From assembly GCA_041496705.1 (NCBI GenBank), contig JBGQFD010000002.1, positions 20,755 through 84,754 on the forward strand: DNA of 64,000 nucleotides, written 5' to 3'. Shown here one piece after another: positions 8,927 to 16,716 of the stretch. The notes under the pieces were generated by a model that did not search any database, was not told the DNA's origin, and was given only the letters and a program-made list of their open reading frames with translations. This stretch comes from VBDM01 sp041496705. Its GTDB lineage: Bacteria > Pseudomonadota > Gammaproteobacteria > Burkholderiales > SG8-39. Position numbers and translations under genes: made by a program. Positions within the stretch are counted from its first letter, which is position 1, and each line of letters starts with the position of its first letter.

Positions 8927-11896
8927 TCAGATCTCCGCTGCTGTGCGATATTCGACCAGCACCTCGACGCCCACATCGGGCTGCGCCCTCAGGACAAATT
9001 GCGCCCCGACGGCCTCGGCTCGCTCGCGCATGATCAGCAGCCCCCAGCCTGATCCTTCCGTGGATCCTACCCTGCTGGGGTCGAAGCCCACGCCGTTGTC
9101 TTGCACCGACAGAGTCGCCCGCCCGTCGCGGCGCCGGATCGCGATCTCGACCCGGTCGGCACTCGAGTGCTTGGCAATGTTGGTGAGCGCCTCTTGGGCG
9201 ATTCTGAACATGGCCAGATCGACAGTCTTGGGGAAATCGGTGCGCGTCGAATCTCCGTCGAAAGCGACCTGGATCCCGGTTCTTCGCGAGAACCCGGCCG
9301 CGAGCGAGCGCAGCGCCGCCGGCAGTCCATACTCGTCGAGGGTGTGTGGACGCAGCTCCGTCATGAGGTTGCGTATCGCATCGACCATGTCCCGGACCAG
9401 CATGCTGCAGTCATCCAGGCGCGCCGCCAGCTCCGGCTTTGTTTTTGCCGGCAGGCCGCCTGCAACGATGCTGAGATTCAGCCCGAGCCCGGTCAGATTC
9501 TGCCCGACGAGATCGTGCAGCTCGCGCGCGATGAGCCGGCGCTCCGACTCCTGGATCTCCACGAGACGACGCGAGGTCACCCTCAACCGGTCGGCGTAGT
9601 TGTGCAGATCTTCCTCGTCGCGCTTGCGCTCGGTGATGTCGTGGCTGATCTCCGAAAACCCGCGGAGCTTTCCATCGGCGTCCCGGAGCGGTGTGGCAAT
9701 CACGTGAGCCCAGAAGCGCGACCCATCCTTGCGCACGCGCCAGCCCTCGCTCTCGTATCTGCCCTGCAGCGCGGCGAACTCGAGCTGGATGCCAGCGTCC
9801 CCGCGGATGGCGTGATCCGGAAGGAAGAAGCACGAGTAATGCCTGCCGATGATCTCCTCGGCGCGGTAACCCGCGATGCGCTCCGCCCCGAGGTTCCAGC
9901 TCGTCACGTGGCCTTTGGTGTCGAGCATGTAGATCGCGTAGTCGCGCACGTTTTCCACCATCATGCGAAAGCGCTCCTGGGAGACCTTCGCCTGCTCTTC
10001 GGCGCGTTTCCGCTCCGTGATGTCTTGGCAGGTACCGAGCACCCGCACGGCTCGGCCCGACGCATCACGGTCCACGCGCGCTTTGCTATGAATCTCGCGA
10101 ATCTCTCCGTCCGGCCGCACGATGCGAAACTGGCATTCGTAGGCGTTACCGTCGTGCAGGGCTTTGCGCGCCGCCCGTGCGGTGCGCTCTCGATCTTCCG
10201 GGTGGACGAACGGGTAGAAGCCGTAGAAAGCCGAGGGCAGGTGATCGCGAGCGACACCGAAGATCCTGGACAGCTGTTCCGACCACTGGCGCGAATCGTC
10301 GAGCATGTCCCATTCCCAGCTGCCCAGATTGGCGAGCGCCTGCGCTTCCTGCAATTGCACTTCGCGCGCCTGCAGCGCCTCGTTCTTTTGCCGTTGCTCC
10401 GTGACGTCGCGCGAAACCTTGATGACGCTCACGACGTTGCCTTTCGAATCGGAGACCGAGCTGACCTGACTTTCCATGTAGCGAGCCTCCCCGCTCGGCA
10501 GCAGGAAGCGAAACTCGGCTCGCCGCGCCACTCCGTCGCGGACGGTATCGAAAAAAGTCTTGCGGACCCGCTCCCGGTCTTCCGGATGTACGCTCTGGAA
10601 CGATTCAGTGCCCACCAGGGCCTTGTAGTTCTCGATCAATCCAGCGTACGCCGGATTGAGGTACACCAGCCGCCCCTCTGGGCTCAGCAGGGCGATCATG
10701 TCATATGCGTTCTCGGCGATCAGGCGGAAGCGCTCTTCGCTTTCCCGCAGATCTTTGGTGATTTGGTCGGCGATCTTTACTGCCCGGGTTCGGGAGGAAG
10801 ATAGAGAATAGAGAATCCCAAACAGAAGGAAGCTCGAGAGCAGTCCGCCTGCCAACACGATAGACGGGAACAACCTATTGACCTGATCGACAAACACCTT
10901 CTCTGGGGCGCTGAAGTGTATCTCCCATTTCCGCCCGCCGACTTCGATTGGAAGGTTCTGACTGAGACCATAGCCGAGGCCATCCTCCTGGGACTGTGTG
11001 TTCGAGTTCCGTATCAGCTGATTGCTGTCGAATAGCAATCTTTCGTTGTCGAGGCTCAGACCGCGCCGATCCGAAGCAGGTCCGGTATCGTAGAGTCGAA
11101 ATCGCAAGAATTGCAGCGTTTGTTCATCGAGCGCGCCCCTCATCAGATTCTCAACGTTGAACCCCGCGCCAACCGAACCCACGTATGCGGCACGCCGATC
11201 TTCTTTGGTGACTAGGGGAACTCCCTGCCGGTAAACAGGTAATCGCATCGAAAGTCCAACAAATGCCTTCTCGCGCATCACTCGAATAAGCCGTCCGGAT
11301 GCCGTCAGGCGCCCCGAATCTCGAGCGGATTGTAGAGCTTCCAATGCGGCAGCGTGATTACTAGCTGCAGCGTTGGCGGAAGAAATGTCGAGACCCAAGG
11401 CAAACTTATTGGCGGCCATGGGCTCAAGGTATACCAACACGTGATACTCGGATCGGTCGCCAGGGGGCTTGATTGTGAATTCGGGGTAGCCTCCAGGTTC
11501 GATGCTGGTGTCGCGACGCACCTCGTCCTCGAATCGCTTCTTGTCCTCAGCCCGAATTGGAATCGCGAAATTCACCACCTCAAAACCGGGAAATCGATTC
11601 TTTAGATCCAGGGATTCGACATACCTGTGAAATTGCGCTCGGCTAACCGTTCTTTGAGTGCCGAACAGCGCCCGCACACCGTGCAGAACACCCGCGTACG
11701 ACTGAATGCGTGCCTCAATCACCCGCCTTGCTTCCGCAGCTTGGTGGTCGAATCGCTCCCTTGCGGCGCCTTCGATATTGCCCCGAATTACCGCATACAG
11801 GATCAGCGAGAATAGGCTGCCGGTCACCAATACCAACCCTGGCAAGACGACGCCTAGCCGCACACGAGAGGCAACGGAGTCAGAGGCCTCGGTCAT
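8927..11896 (-). CDS. CHASE-PAS-PAS-PAS sensor histidine kinase (NarX/HisKA_3 type)
   Basis: A 989-residue membrane sensor. After a first transmembrane helix (about 14-38) comes a periplasmic CHASE domain (about 45-300, with FPGFEVVNFAIPI), a second helix near 338-358, three PAS/PAC domains between about 380 and 760 (each ending in an ITERKR-like motif), a HisKA_3 dimerisation domain with RELHDLVGQ holding the phospho-His, and a HATPase domain (N box NIAKHS, DNGVGFDP, GSGWGLLIMRERA). It is immediately followed by its regulator. The 5' third, encoding the CHASE domain, is clearly lower in GC than the rest. Confidence 0.92.
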   Translation of the reverse strand: MTEASDSVASRVRLGVVLPGLVLVTGSLFSLILYAVIRGNIEGAARERFDHQAAEARRVIEARIQSYAGVLHGVRALFGTQRTVSRAQFHRYVESLDLKNRFPGFEVVNFAIPIRAEDKKRFEDEVRRDTSIEPGGYPEFTIKPPGDRSEYHVLVYLEPMAANKFALGLDISSANAAASNHAAALEALQSARDSGRLTASGRLIRVMREKAFVGLSMRLPVYRQGVPLVTKEDRRAAYVGSVGAGFNVENLMRGALDEQTLQFLRFRLYDTGPASDRRGLSLDNERLLFDSNQLIRNSNTQSQEDGLGYGLSQNLPIEVGGRKWEIHFSAPEKVFVDQVNRLFPSIVLAGGLLSSFLLFGILYSLSSSRTRAVKIADQITKDLRESEERFRLIAENAYDMIALLSPEGRLVYLNPAYAGLIENYKALVGTESFQSVHPEDRERVRKTFFDTVRDGVARRAEFRFLLPSGEARYMESQVSSVSDSKGNVVSVIKVSRDVTEQRQKNEALQAREVQLQEAQALANLGSWEWDMLDDSRQWSEQLSRIFGVARDHLPSAFYGFYPFVHPEDRERTARAARKALHDGNAYECQFRIVRPDGEIREIHSKARVDRDASGRAVRVLGTCQDITERKRAEEQAKVSQERFRMMVENVRDYAIYMLDTKGHVTSWNLGAERIAGYRAEEIIGRHYSCFFLPDHAIRGDAGIQLEFAALQGRYESEGWRVRKDGSRFWAHVIATPLRDADGKLRGFSEISHDITERKRDEEDLHNYADRLRVTSRRLVEIQESERRLIARELHDLVGQNLTGLGLNLSIVAGGLPAKTKPELAARLDDCSMLVRDMVDAIRNLMTELRPHTLDEYGLPAALRSLAAGFSRRTGIQVAFDGDSTRTDFPKTVDLAMFRIAQEALTNIAKHSSADRVEIAIRRRDGRATLSVQDNGVGFDPSRVGSTEGSGWGLLIMRERAEAVGAQFVLRAQPDVGVEVLVEYRTAAEI

Positions 11897-12033
11897 GATC
11901 CGTGCAATGAGCTCATCTGCTGGTCAAGGCAGTCAAGTGTACTGCAAGAGCATCAAACGGAATCAATGGCTCTGCGGAATACGTCCGCGAAGACTTCCCG
12001 AAATATCCATTTCGATTACGTACGACAGAAGAC

Positions 12034-12061
12034 AGAAAGACCGGATCGCTCCGGTCTTTCT
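12034..12061 (-). terminator. Intrinsic terminator downstream of the WCAAA-repeat gene
   Basis: A 12-base-pair perfect stem (arms at 12034-12045 and 12050-12061) closed by a 4-base loop. It lies 32 bases beyond the stop of the repeat-protein gene and is followed on the minus strand by a pyrimidine-rich run. It would end that transcript before the histidine kinase gene. Confidence 0.75.
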
Positions 12062-12093
12062 TGAATGATGCCGCTACCACCACCGGTTGCAGC

Positions 12094-12804
12094 TCAGATG
12101 CTGGCTGCCTTCGCCAGCTTCGGCCTTACCGAGAGACTAAGCTTGTTCACGGCAGGCCGGGCTGCAGCGCGCCAAGCAGCCCCTTCGGGTTCGCCGGCTG
12201 CCGCACACCAGGATGGGTCATCGGCTCTGGCGGCGGCAGCGCACCATGCCGCGCCTTCGGGCTGAGCCGCCGCCGCGCACCAAGCTGCGTCCTGAGCCTT
12301 AACGGCGGCTGCACACCAAGCGACTCCTTCAGGCTGAGCCGCTGCCGCGCACCATGCCGCATCCTTAGCGTTGATCGCGGCGGCGCACCACGCTTCGTCA
12401 CCGTGCTTTGGCTCGCCGAACTCCCGTTCATACAATCGCTTCATGTTTTCGGAGGCTACTTTGAGATTCGCCCTATCTTCGGCGCCACGCATTCCAAAAT
12501 ACGGGAAATGGTGTAAAAAATATCCGAATACATTCTGGCAGTCGTCTGCGTACTTGAGCGTGTCCAAGATATGCCCATGCCAGAACTTGTCCACATCCTT
12601 GCTCGGCGCAATGGTCTCCTCAGGATGGGTTACTAAGAGAGCAAGAAACCGCTTGTACAACAGCTCTACACGGTCGACGTATTCACGAGACCAGCCCTGC
12701 CCCTCCTCTGCGTCCATGAGTTTCAGCTTGATGGGATCCAAATCTAGGGCTTGAATTCCAGCTACTACCTGCTCACCGGACCGGTTCATCAACTTTGTGT
12801 GCAT
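12094..12804 (-). CDS. GRDP-like domain protein with C-terminal WCAAA 12-mer repeats
   Basis: A 236-residue protein in two parts. Residues about 20-130 resemble the bacterial version of the plant glycine-rich-domain (GRDP-like) fold, with DKFWHGHILDT and an FLHHFPYFG motif. Residues 138-209 are six head-to-tail units of exactly 12 residues, each with the core A/S-W-C-A-A-A, so Cys falls at 140, 152, 164, 176, 188 and 200; a seventh unit has Arg in place of Cys. Units alternate between an acidic/Lys linker and a Q/E-P-E-G linker, so the true period may be 24. A basic tail closes the protein. There is no signal peptide. ATG 12804 is supported by GAGGAG about 8 bases upstream. Function is unknown; the repeats could be a modified-peptide core, a metal- or thiol-binding array, or a structural repeat. 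Confidence 0.8.
   Translation of the reverse strand: MHTKLMNRSGEQVVAGIQALDLDPIKLKLMDAEEGQGWSREYVDRVELLYKRFLALLVTHPEETIAPSKDVDKFWHGHILDTLKYADDCQNVFGYFLHHFPYFGMRGAEDRANLKVASENMKRLYEREFGEPKHGDEAWCAAAINAKDAAWCAAAAQPEGVAWCAAAVKAQDAAWCAAAAQPEGAAWCAAAARADDPSWCAAAGEPEGAAWRAAARPAVNKLSLSVRPKLAKAASI
12142..12393 (-). repeat. Six 36-bp coding tandem repeats plus one degenerate unit
   Basis: Tandem array inside the GRDP-like gene. Six 36-base units occupy 12178-12393, and a seventh (12142-12177) keeps the Trp and Ala codons but has lost the Cys codon. The core is conserved at the amino-acid level while the linkers alternate between two types. There are no spacers, so it is not a CRISPR array. Confidence 0.85.
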
Positions 12805-13332
12805 GGTTCTTACTCCTCTGTCATTCGTTGGTAATCAATATGGAAACCGGCTTGAAAGAAGGTCGCTCTTCGAGCTGTTTCCGCGAGTCGTTTCGATCAA
12901 GAGAGTGATCGGGAATCAGGATTCGAAAAGCATTTCACCTCCCCCTGTCGAGGCGGTTCGAAAAGCTGCACTGAGGTATCGGGTGCGGGCGCTCATGCTC
13001 AAGAGCAGCACTGCCCATCGGTCTCGACTTCCCAACAGGCCATAGCCCACAGACTGCGGCGGGCGTGACTACGAACTTCATCCGACGATCTGTAACGGAA
13101 CGTTCCCCAGCGCTCATTTGTCGGCGCGGTCGTCTGCCAAAGGCCCTTCGCACTAAGGGAATCTAATCAGGAGCAGCGGAAAGATGCTGTCAGGCAAGAC
13201 CGACAACCGATGTAGGGCTTTCCCTTACAGGGCCACGCAGAGTAAGCCGGCAGCCTTGCATGCGCCGCCGGCCCGGCTTGGCGCCGGGCAGGCATCGCCG
13301 CCCCTGCCGGCGGCGATAGCGCGACGGAGGTG
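12805..13332. other. Non-coding gap between repeat-protein gene and BON lipoprotein gene
   Basis: About 530 bases with no convincing gene; the small frames here lack homology and good starts. It begins with the ribosome-binding region of the repeat-protein gene (GAGGAG on the minus strand) and must hold its promoter. At the far end are two adjacent hairpins: 13271-13289 (7-bp stem, 5-base loop) and 13294-13317 (9-bp stem, 6-base loop). Confidence 0.6.
13294..13317 (-). terminator. GC-rich hairpin just downstream of the BON lipoprotein gene
   Basis: A perfect 9-bp stem with a 6-base loop, 15 bases after the stop of the lipoprotein gene, with a second hairpin directly beyond. There is no T-run, so termination efficiency is uncertain. 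Confidence 0.4.
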
Positions 13333-13770
13333 TTACGAGCCGGCCACGATCACCAGCTCGTTCCGGACTGACGTGACGCCCGGGACATCGGCCGCCACCC
13401 GGGCGGCCTGTTCGCGATGCGCCCGCGAGTCCGCCGTTCCGTACAAGGTGACGACCCCGCTCGAGGAACCCGCGTCTATCGCGAGCAGCTTCAGCCGCGG
13501 GTCGGATCCCAGCGCGGACTTCACCCTGGCTGCCAAGGCCTTGTCCTCGTCGACCTTCGCTGCTTGCGCAGGCTTGGCCGCGGCGACCGGCCTTATCGGT
13601 TCGGTCTTTTCTTCCGTCGGCCTGGGCGCCAGCTGCACCTGGGATACCGGCCCGGTTTCCTTCTCGCTCTTCCACAGCGATGCGATCTGGTCGCACGCGA
13701 CCAATCCGATTGCCAGTACACTTGCGCCCAAGGCGGGATAAACGCGATGTGCCTTCCTGCCAGATTTCAT
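13333..13770 (-). CDS. BON-domain lipoprotein
   Basis: A 145-residue predicted lipoprotein. The start at 13770 follows GGAGA at proper spacing; upstream ATGs lack this. Residues 1-25 form a signal peptide ending in LVAC, a good lipobox with lipidated Cys near 26. A Pro/Ala/Glu linker leads to one BON domain (about residues 70-143, ending GVTSVRNELVIV). BON domains bind membranes or outer-membrane partners and occur in OsmY-like stress proteins. It is transcribed towards the repeat-protein gene but separated from it by 530 bases, so a shared operon is doubtful. Confidence 0.85.
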   Translation of the reverse strand: MKSGRKAHRVYPALGASVLAIGLVACDQIASLWKSEKETGPVSQVQLAPRPTEEKTEPIRPVAAAKPAQAAKVDEDKALAARVKSALGSDPRLKLLAIDAGSSSGVVTLYGTADSRAHREQAARVAADVPGVTSVRNELVIVAGS

Positions 13771-13937
13771 GATCTTCTCCATTTCCGGACAATACTGCCC
13801 TAGGACACGTCGCGATTCCGGTAGTTGCATCCCGCCATGCAAATTCCCGAGTGCTGTCGCTCCGCGGCGACGGGTCTCGCGCAGAAACTCTGCATGCGCG
13901 CCGATCGCGTTGATTCACGCATCCCATTGGTTCGCCC

Positions 13938-15119
13938 ATGACCCGTCCCTTGACGCTCGAACCCAGACTCGCCGCAATCCACGCGGCGGAAACCCCGCGT
14001 TTTTCCAACGCCGAAATGGCGCGCCGCCGCGCCGCGCTGCTCGCGGTCATGCAAACCGCGGAAGTCGACCACCTGCTCGTGTGCGGCGAGCAGCGCGCCG
14101 GTTCCGGAGTCGCCTGGCTCACCGCCTGGCCTGCGACCGTGGAGGCCTATGCAATCGTGGCAGCCGACGAGCCGCAGGTCATGTATGTGGAGTGGTACAA
14201 CCACTGGCCTCAGGCAAAGCAGCTCGCCCACGACACCGAGGTGCACTGGGGCGAGCACCAGGGCATCGAAAAGGTCATCCGCGATCTAAAGTCCAGGGGT
14301 GCGAAACGCGTCGGAATGATGGGAACGCTCGGCTACGCAAAGTGCAGGAAGCTCGAGGCGACGTTCGGTTCTCTGGTCGACCTGAACCGCGAGTACGTGC
14401 GGCTGCGGCTACTGAAGTCACCCGAGGAGATAGACTGGATGCGCATCGGCGCGGCGCTTACCGACCTTGCCATCGAAGGCTTGCGGCGCGAAGCGCGACC
14501 GGGCATGACCGAACGCGAACTGGGCGCGATCTGCGAGGCCGCCTACCATCCTCACGGCGGCGTGACCTACATCCACTACTTCCTCGCCACGCCGATGGCG
14601 AATCCTGAATACTGCGTGCCGCGCCAGTTCGCCTCCGGCCGCAGGATCCAGCCGGGCGACGTGGTCGCCACCGAGATCACCGCCCAGTTCTGCGAGTACC
14701 CGGGCCAGATTCTCAGGACTTTCACGGTGGCCGCGGAACCGACGCCGCTCTTCCGGCGCCTTCACGAAACGGCAGAGGCCGCGTACGACGCCGTCACCCG
14801 GGTCGTCCGTCACGGCACGACTATGCAGGAGATTCTCGACGCGGCCGGGGTGATCGAGCAAGCCGGCTTCTCAGTCTACGACGACCTGATGCACGGATTC
14901 GGGGGAGGTTATTTCCCACCGGTGCTCGGATCGAAAAGCCGCCCTGCCGGTCCCCTTCCGGACATGAAGCTCGAAGCAGGCATGACCTGCGTGGTGCAGC
15001 CCAACGTCATCACCAAGGACCAGAAAGCCGGAGTGCAGGTCGGCGAGCTGGTGCTGGTGACAAAGACGGGATTCGAGAGGTTGCACGGCGCCGGGCGCGG
15101 CCTTTTCCGCATCGGCTGA
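13938..15119 (+). CDS. M24-fold (Xaa-Pro peptidase/creatinase-like) protein
   Basis: A 393-residue protein with the creatinase N-terminal domain (about 1-150) and a pita-bread M24 domain (about 165-390). Family elements are RLLKSPEEIDWMR, the glycine-rich HGFGGGYFPP around the conserved His, and MTCVVQPNV near the C-terminus. At several metal-ligand positions of true peptidases the sequence differs: GDVVATEITAQF where a GDxxxxD pattern is expected, QPNV where E-P is usual, and QVGELVLVT where an Glu usually occurs. It is therefore more likely a creatinase-like hydrolase or a metal-free relative than an aminopeptidase. It is a single gene on the plus strand. Confidence 0.8.
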   Translation: MTRPLTLEPRLAAIHAAETPRFSNAEMARRRAALLAVMQTAEVDHLLVCGEQRAGSGVAWLTAWPATVEAYAIVAADEPQVMYVEWYNHWPQAKQLAHDTEVHWGEHQGIEKVIRDLKSRGAKRVGMMGTLGYAKCRKLEATFGSLVDLNREYVRLRLLKSPEEIDWMRIGAALTDLAIEGLRREARPGMTERELGAICEAAYHPHGGVTYIHYFLATPMANPEYCVPRQFASGRRIQPGDVVATEITAQFCEYPGQILRTFTVAAEPTPLFRRLHETAEAAYDAVTRVVRHGTTMQEILDAAGVIEQAGFSVYDDLMHGFGGGYFPPVLGSKSRPAGPLPDMKLEAGMTCVVQPNVITKDQKAGVQVGELVLVTKTGFERLHGAGRGLFRIG

Positions 15120-15203
15120 TGCGGGATCGCCCGCGTCGCCTCCCCTTCGGCGACATTATGGCCGCGGGCCGCAACGCCCACCGCCGCGGGCGCATGCGCG
15201 TGG

Positions 15204-15881
15204 CTACGCGGGACGCAATCCGTGCTGCGTCAGCGTGTAGGCACGGTCGGCCGTTGCCGCCGCTGTCGGGGAGTGCGTGACCAGGATGCCCGCCGTTCCC
15301 CCCGCCTTGACGCAATCGCGAAGGAGCGAAAGGACCTCGCGCGCGCTTTCCGGATCGAGGTTGCCCGTCGGTTCATCGGCGAAAACCAGGCGCGGCCCAT
15401 GCACGAGCGCCCGCGCGACCGCAACGCGCTGCATTTCTCCACCCGATAACTCACGCGGCAGGCTTTCGCCGCGGTCCTGAAGCCTCACGGCCTGCAGCAG
15501 CGCCGCCACGCGCGCTTTCGCGGCGTCCCTCGGCGTCCGGTTCAATGCCAGCGGCAGCGCCACGTTTTGCGCCACGCTGAGGTACGGCAGCAGGTGGTAC
15601 GCCTGAAACACGAAACCCATGTGCCTGCGGCGCAGCAGCGTCAGCGCTTCGTCCCCGAGCGCGCACAGGTCGGCGCCGTCGAGAACCACTTGGCCCGAAT
15701 CGGCACGCTCGAGCCCGGCGAGCAGGTTTAGCAGCGTCGACTTGCCGATTCCGGATTCGCCCATGATAGCGACGTACTCACCGGCGGCAAGGTCGAAGCT
15801 GATGTCGTTCAGCACCGCCTTGGCGCGTGGGCCGGAAAAAGCCTTGCTCAGGTTGCGTACTGCAAGCACGGGTACGTTCAT
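15204..15881 (-). CDS. LolD/MacB-type ABC transporter ATP-binding protein
   Basis: A 225-residue nucleotide-binding protein: Walker A GESGIGKST (41-49), Q-loop in FVFQAYHLLPYLSVAQN, signature LSGGEMQRVAVARAL, Walker B LVFADEPTGNLDPES, then the H-loop VTHS. The FVFQ...HLL and EPTGNLD motifs place it with ATPases that serve FtsX-type permeases, not with LivF. I chose ATG 15881 because a longer frame would run into livG. It sits 31 bases after livG, where LivF is expected. Its natural partner in the window is the FtsX permease and AttH pair about 7 kb away. Confidence 0.88.
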   Translation of the reverse strand: MNVPVLAVRNLSKAFSGPRAKAVLNDISFDLAAGEYVAIMGESGIGKSTLLNLLAGLERADSGQVVLDGADLCALGDEALTLLRRRHMGFVFQAYHLLPYLSVAQNVALPLALNRTPRDAAKARVAALLQAVRLQDRGESLPRELSGGEMQRVAVARALVHGPRLVFADEPTGNLDPESAREVLSLLRDCVKAGGTAGILVTHSPTAAATADRAYTLTQHGLRPA

Positions 15882-15912
15882 CTGCGCGCAGAGGTCGCCA
15901 CGCTGGTGCCCG

Positions 15913-16677
15913 TCATGCATGCCCCGATTGCTGCGCCACACCGAGGTAGGCCTCCTGGACGGCCCGACTGGAGCGGATATTGTCGGGTGTGCCGGACTCG
16001 AGTACCTCGCCATTCACCATGACAGTGAGGATGTCGGCGACAGCGAACACCGCGTCCATGTCGTGCTCGACCAGCAGTATCGCGTGCTTTGAAACCAGTT
16101 CCTTCAATAGCGCAACGATTCGGGCAGACTCCTCCGCTCCCATTCCCGCGAGAGGCTCATCGAGCAGGAGCACGGCGGGACGCGTCGCCAGCGCCATCGC
16201 GATCTCCACCTGCCGCTGCTCGCCGTGCGACAACGCCTCGACCGCGATTCCGGCTCTGTCCTGGAGTCCCACCGCCGCCAGCGCCCGCTCGGCGGCTGCA
16301 TTCACTTCCCGAAGCGTCGGCGCCGGACGGAAAAACCGCATCGAGCTCTTGAGCCTGGACTGAGCCGCGATCCTGCAGTTCTCCAAGGCCGTGAACGGAA
16401 GAAACACGTTGGTCCGCTGGTAGCTGCGCCCCACGCCGAGCCTGGACAAACGCTGCGGCGGAAATCCGGTCACGTCCCGCTCGCCGAGGACCACGCGACC
16501 GGAGCTCGGGCGCAGGTCTCCGGAGAGCAGGTTGATCAGGGTGGTCTTGCCCGCCCCGTTCGGGCCGATGACCGCGTGCACCTCGCCGGTTCGGCATTCC
16601 AGCGAGACGTCGCGCACCGCGACGAGGCCGCCGAAGCGCCGCGTCAGGCCTTGCGTGCGCAACACCGCGCTGCTCAC
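15913..16677 (-). CDS. livG: Branched-chain amino acid-type ABC transporter ATPase, LivG
   Basis: A 254-residue ATPase. Walker A GPNGAGKTT, the long LivG insertion (RSYQRTNVFLPFTALENC), signature LSHGEQRQVEIAMAL, Walker B LLLDEPLAGM and H-loop LVEHDMD are all present. It starts with GTG at 16677. In this family LivG pairs with LivF and the LivH/LivM permeases to import branched-chain amino acids, aromatic acids or amides. The permease genes and the binding protein precede it on the same strand, but no LivF follows. The substrate is not fixed by sequence. Confidence 0.9.
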   Translation of the reverse strand: MSSAVLRTQGLTRRFGGLVAVRDVSLECRTGEVHAVIGPNGAGKTTLINLLSGDLRPSSGRVVLGERDVTGFPPQRLSRLGVGRSYQRTNVFLPFTALENCRIAAQSRLKSSMRFFRPAPTLREVNAAAERALAAVGLQDRAGIAVEALSHGEQRQVEIAMALATRPAVLLLDEPLAGMGAEESARIVALLKELVSKHAILLVEHDMDAVFAVADILTVMVNGEVLESGTPDNIRSSRAVQEAYLGVAQQSGHA

Positions 16678-16716
16678 GCGCTCACCCTGCCTGCAACGGA
16701 GTGAGGTTACACACCT

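Noticed and set aside
12142..12393. Possible CRISPR array at the 36-base repeats
   Set aside because: The units abut without spacers, vary in sequence, and stay in one reading frame of a well-started gene; no cas genes are nearby.
12797..13045. 82-codon plus-strand open frame upstream of the repeat-protein gene
   Set aside because: No ribosome-binding site, no recognisable features, and it overlaps the start region of the repeat-protein gene.
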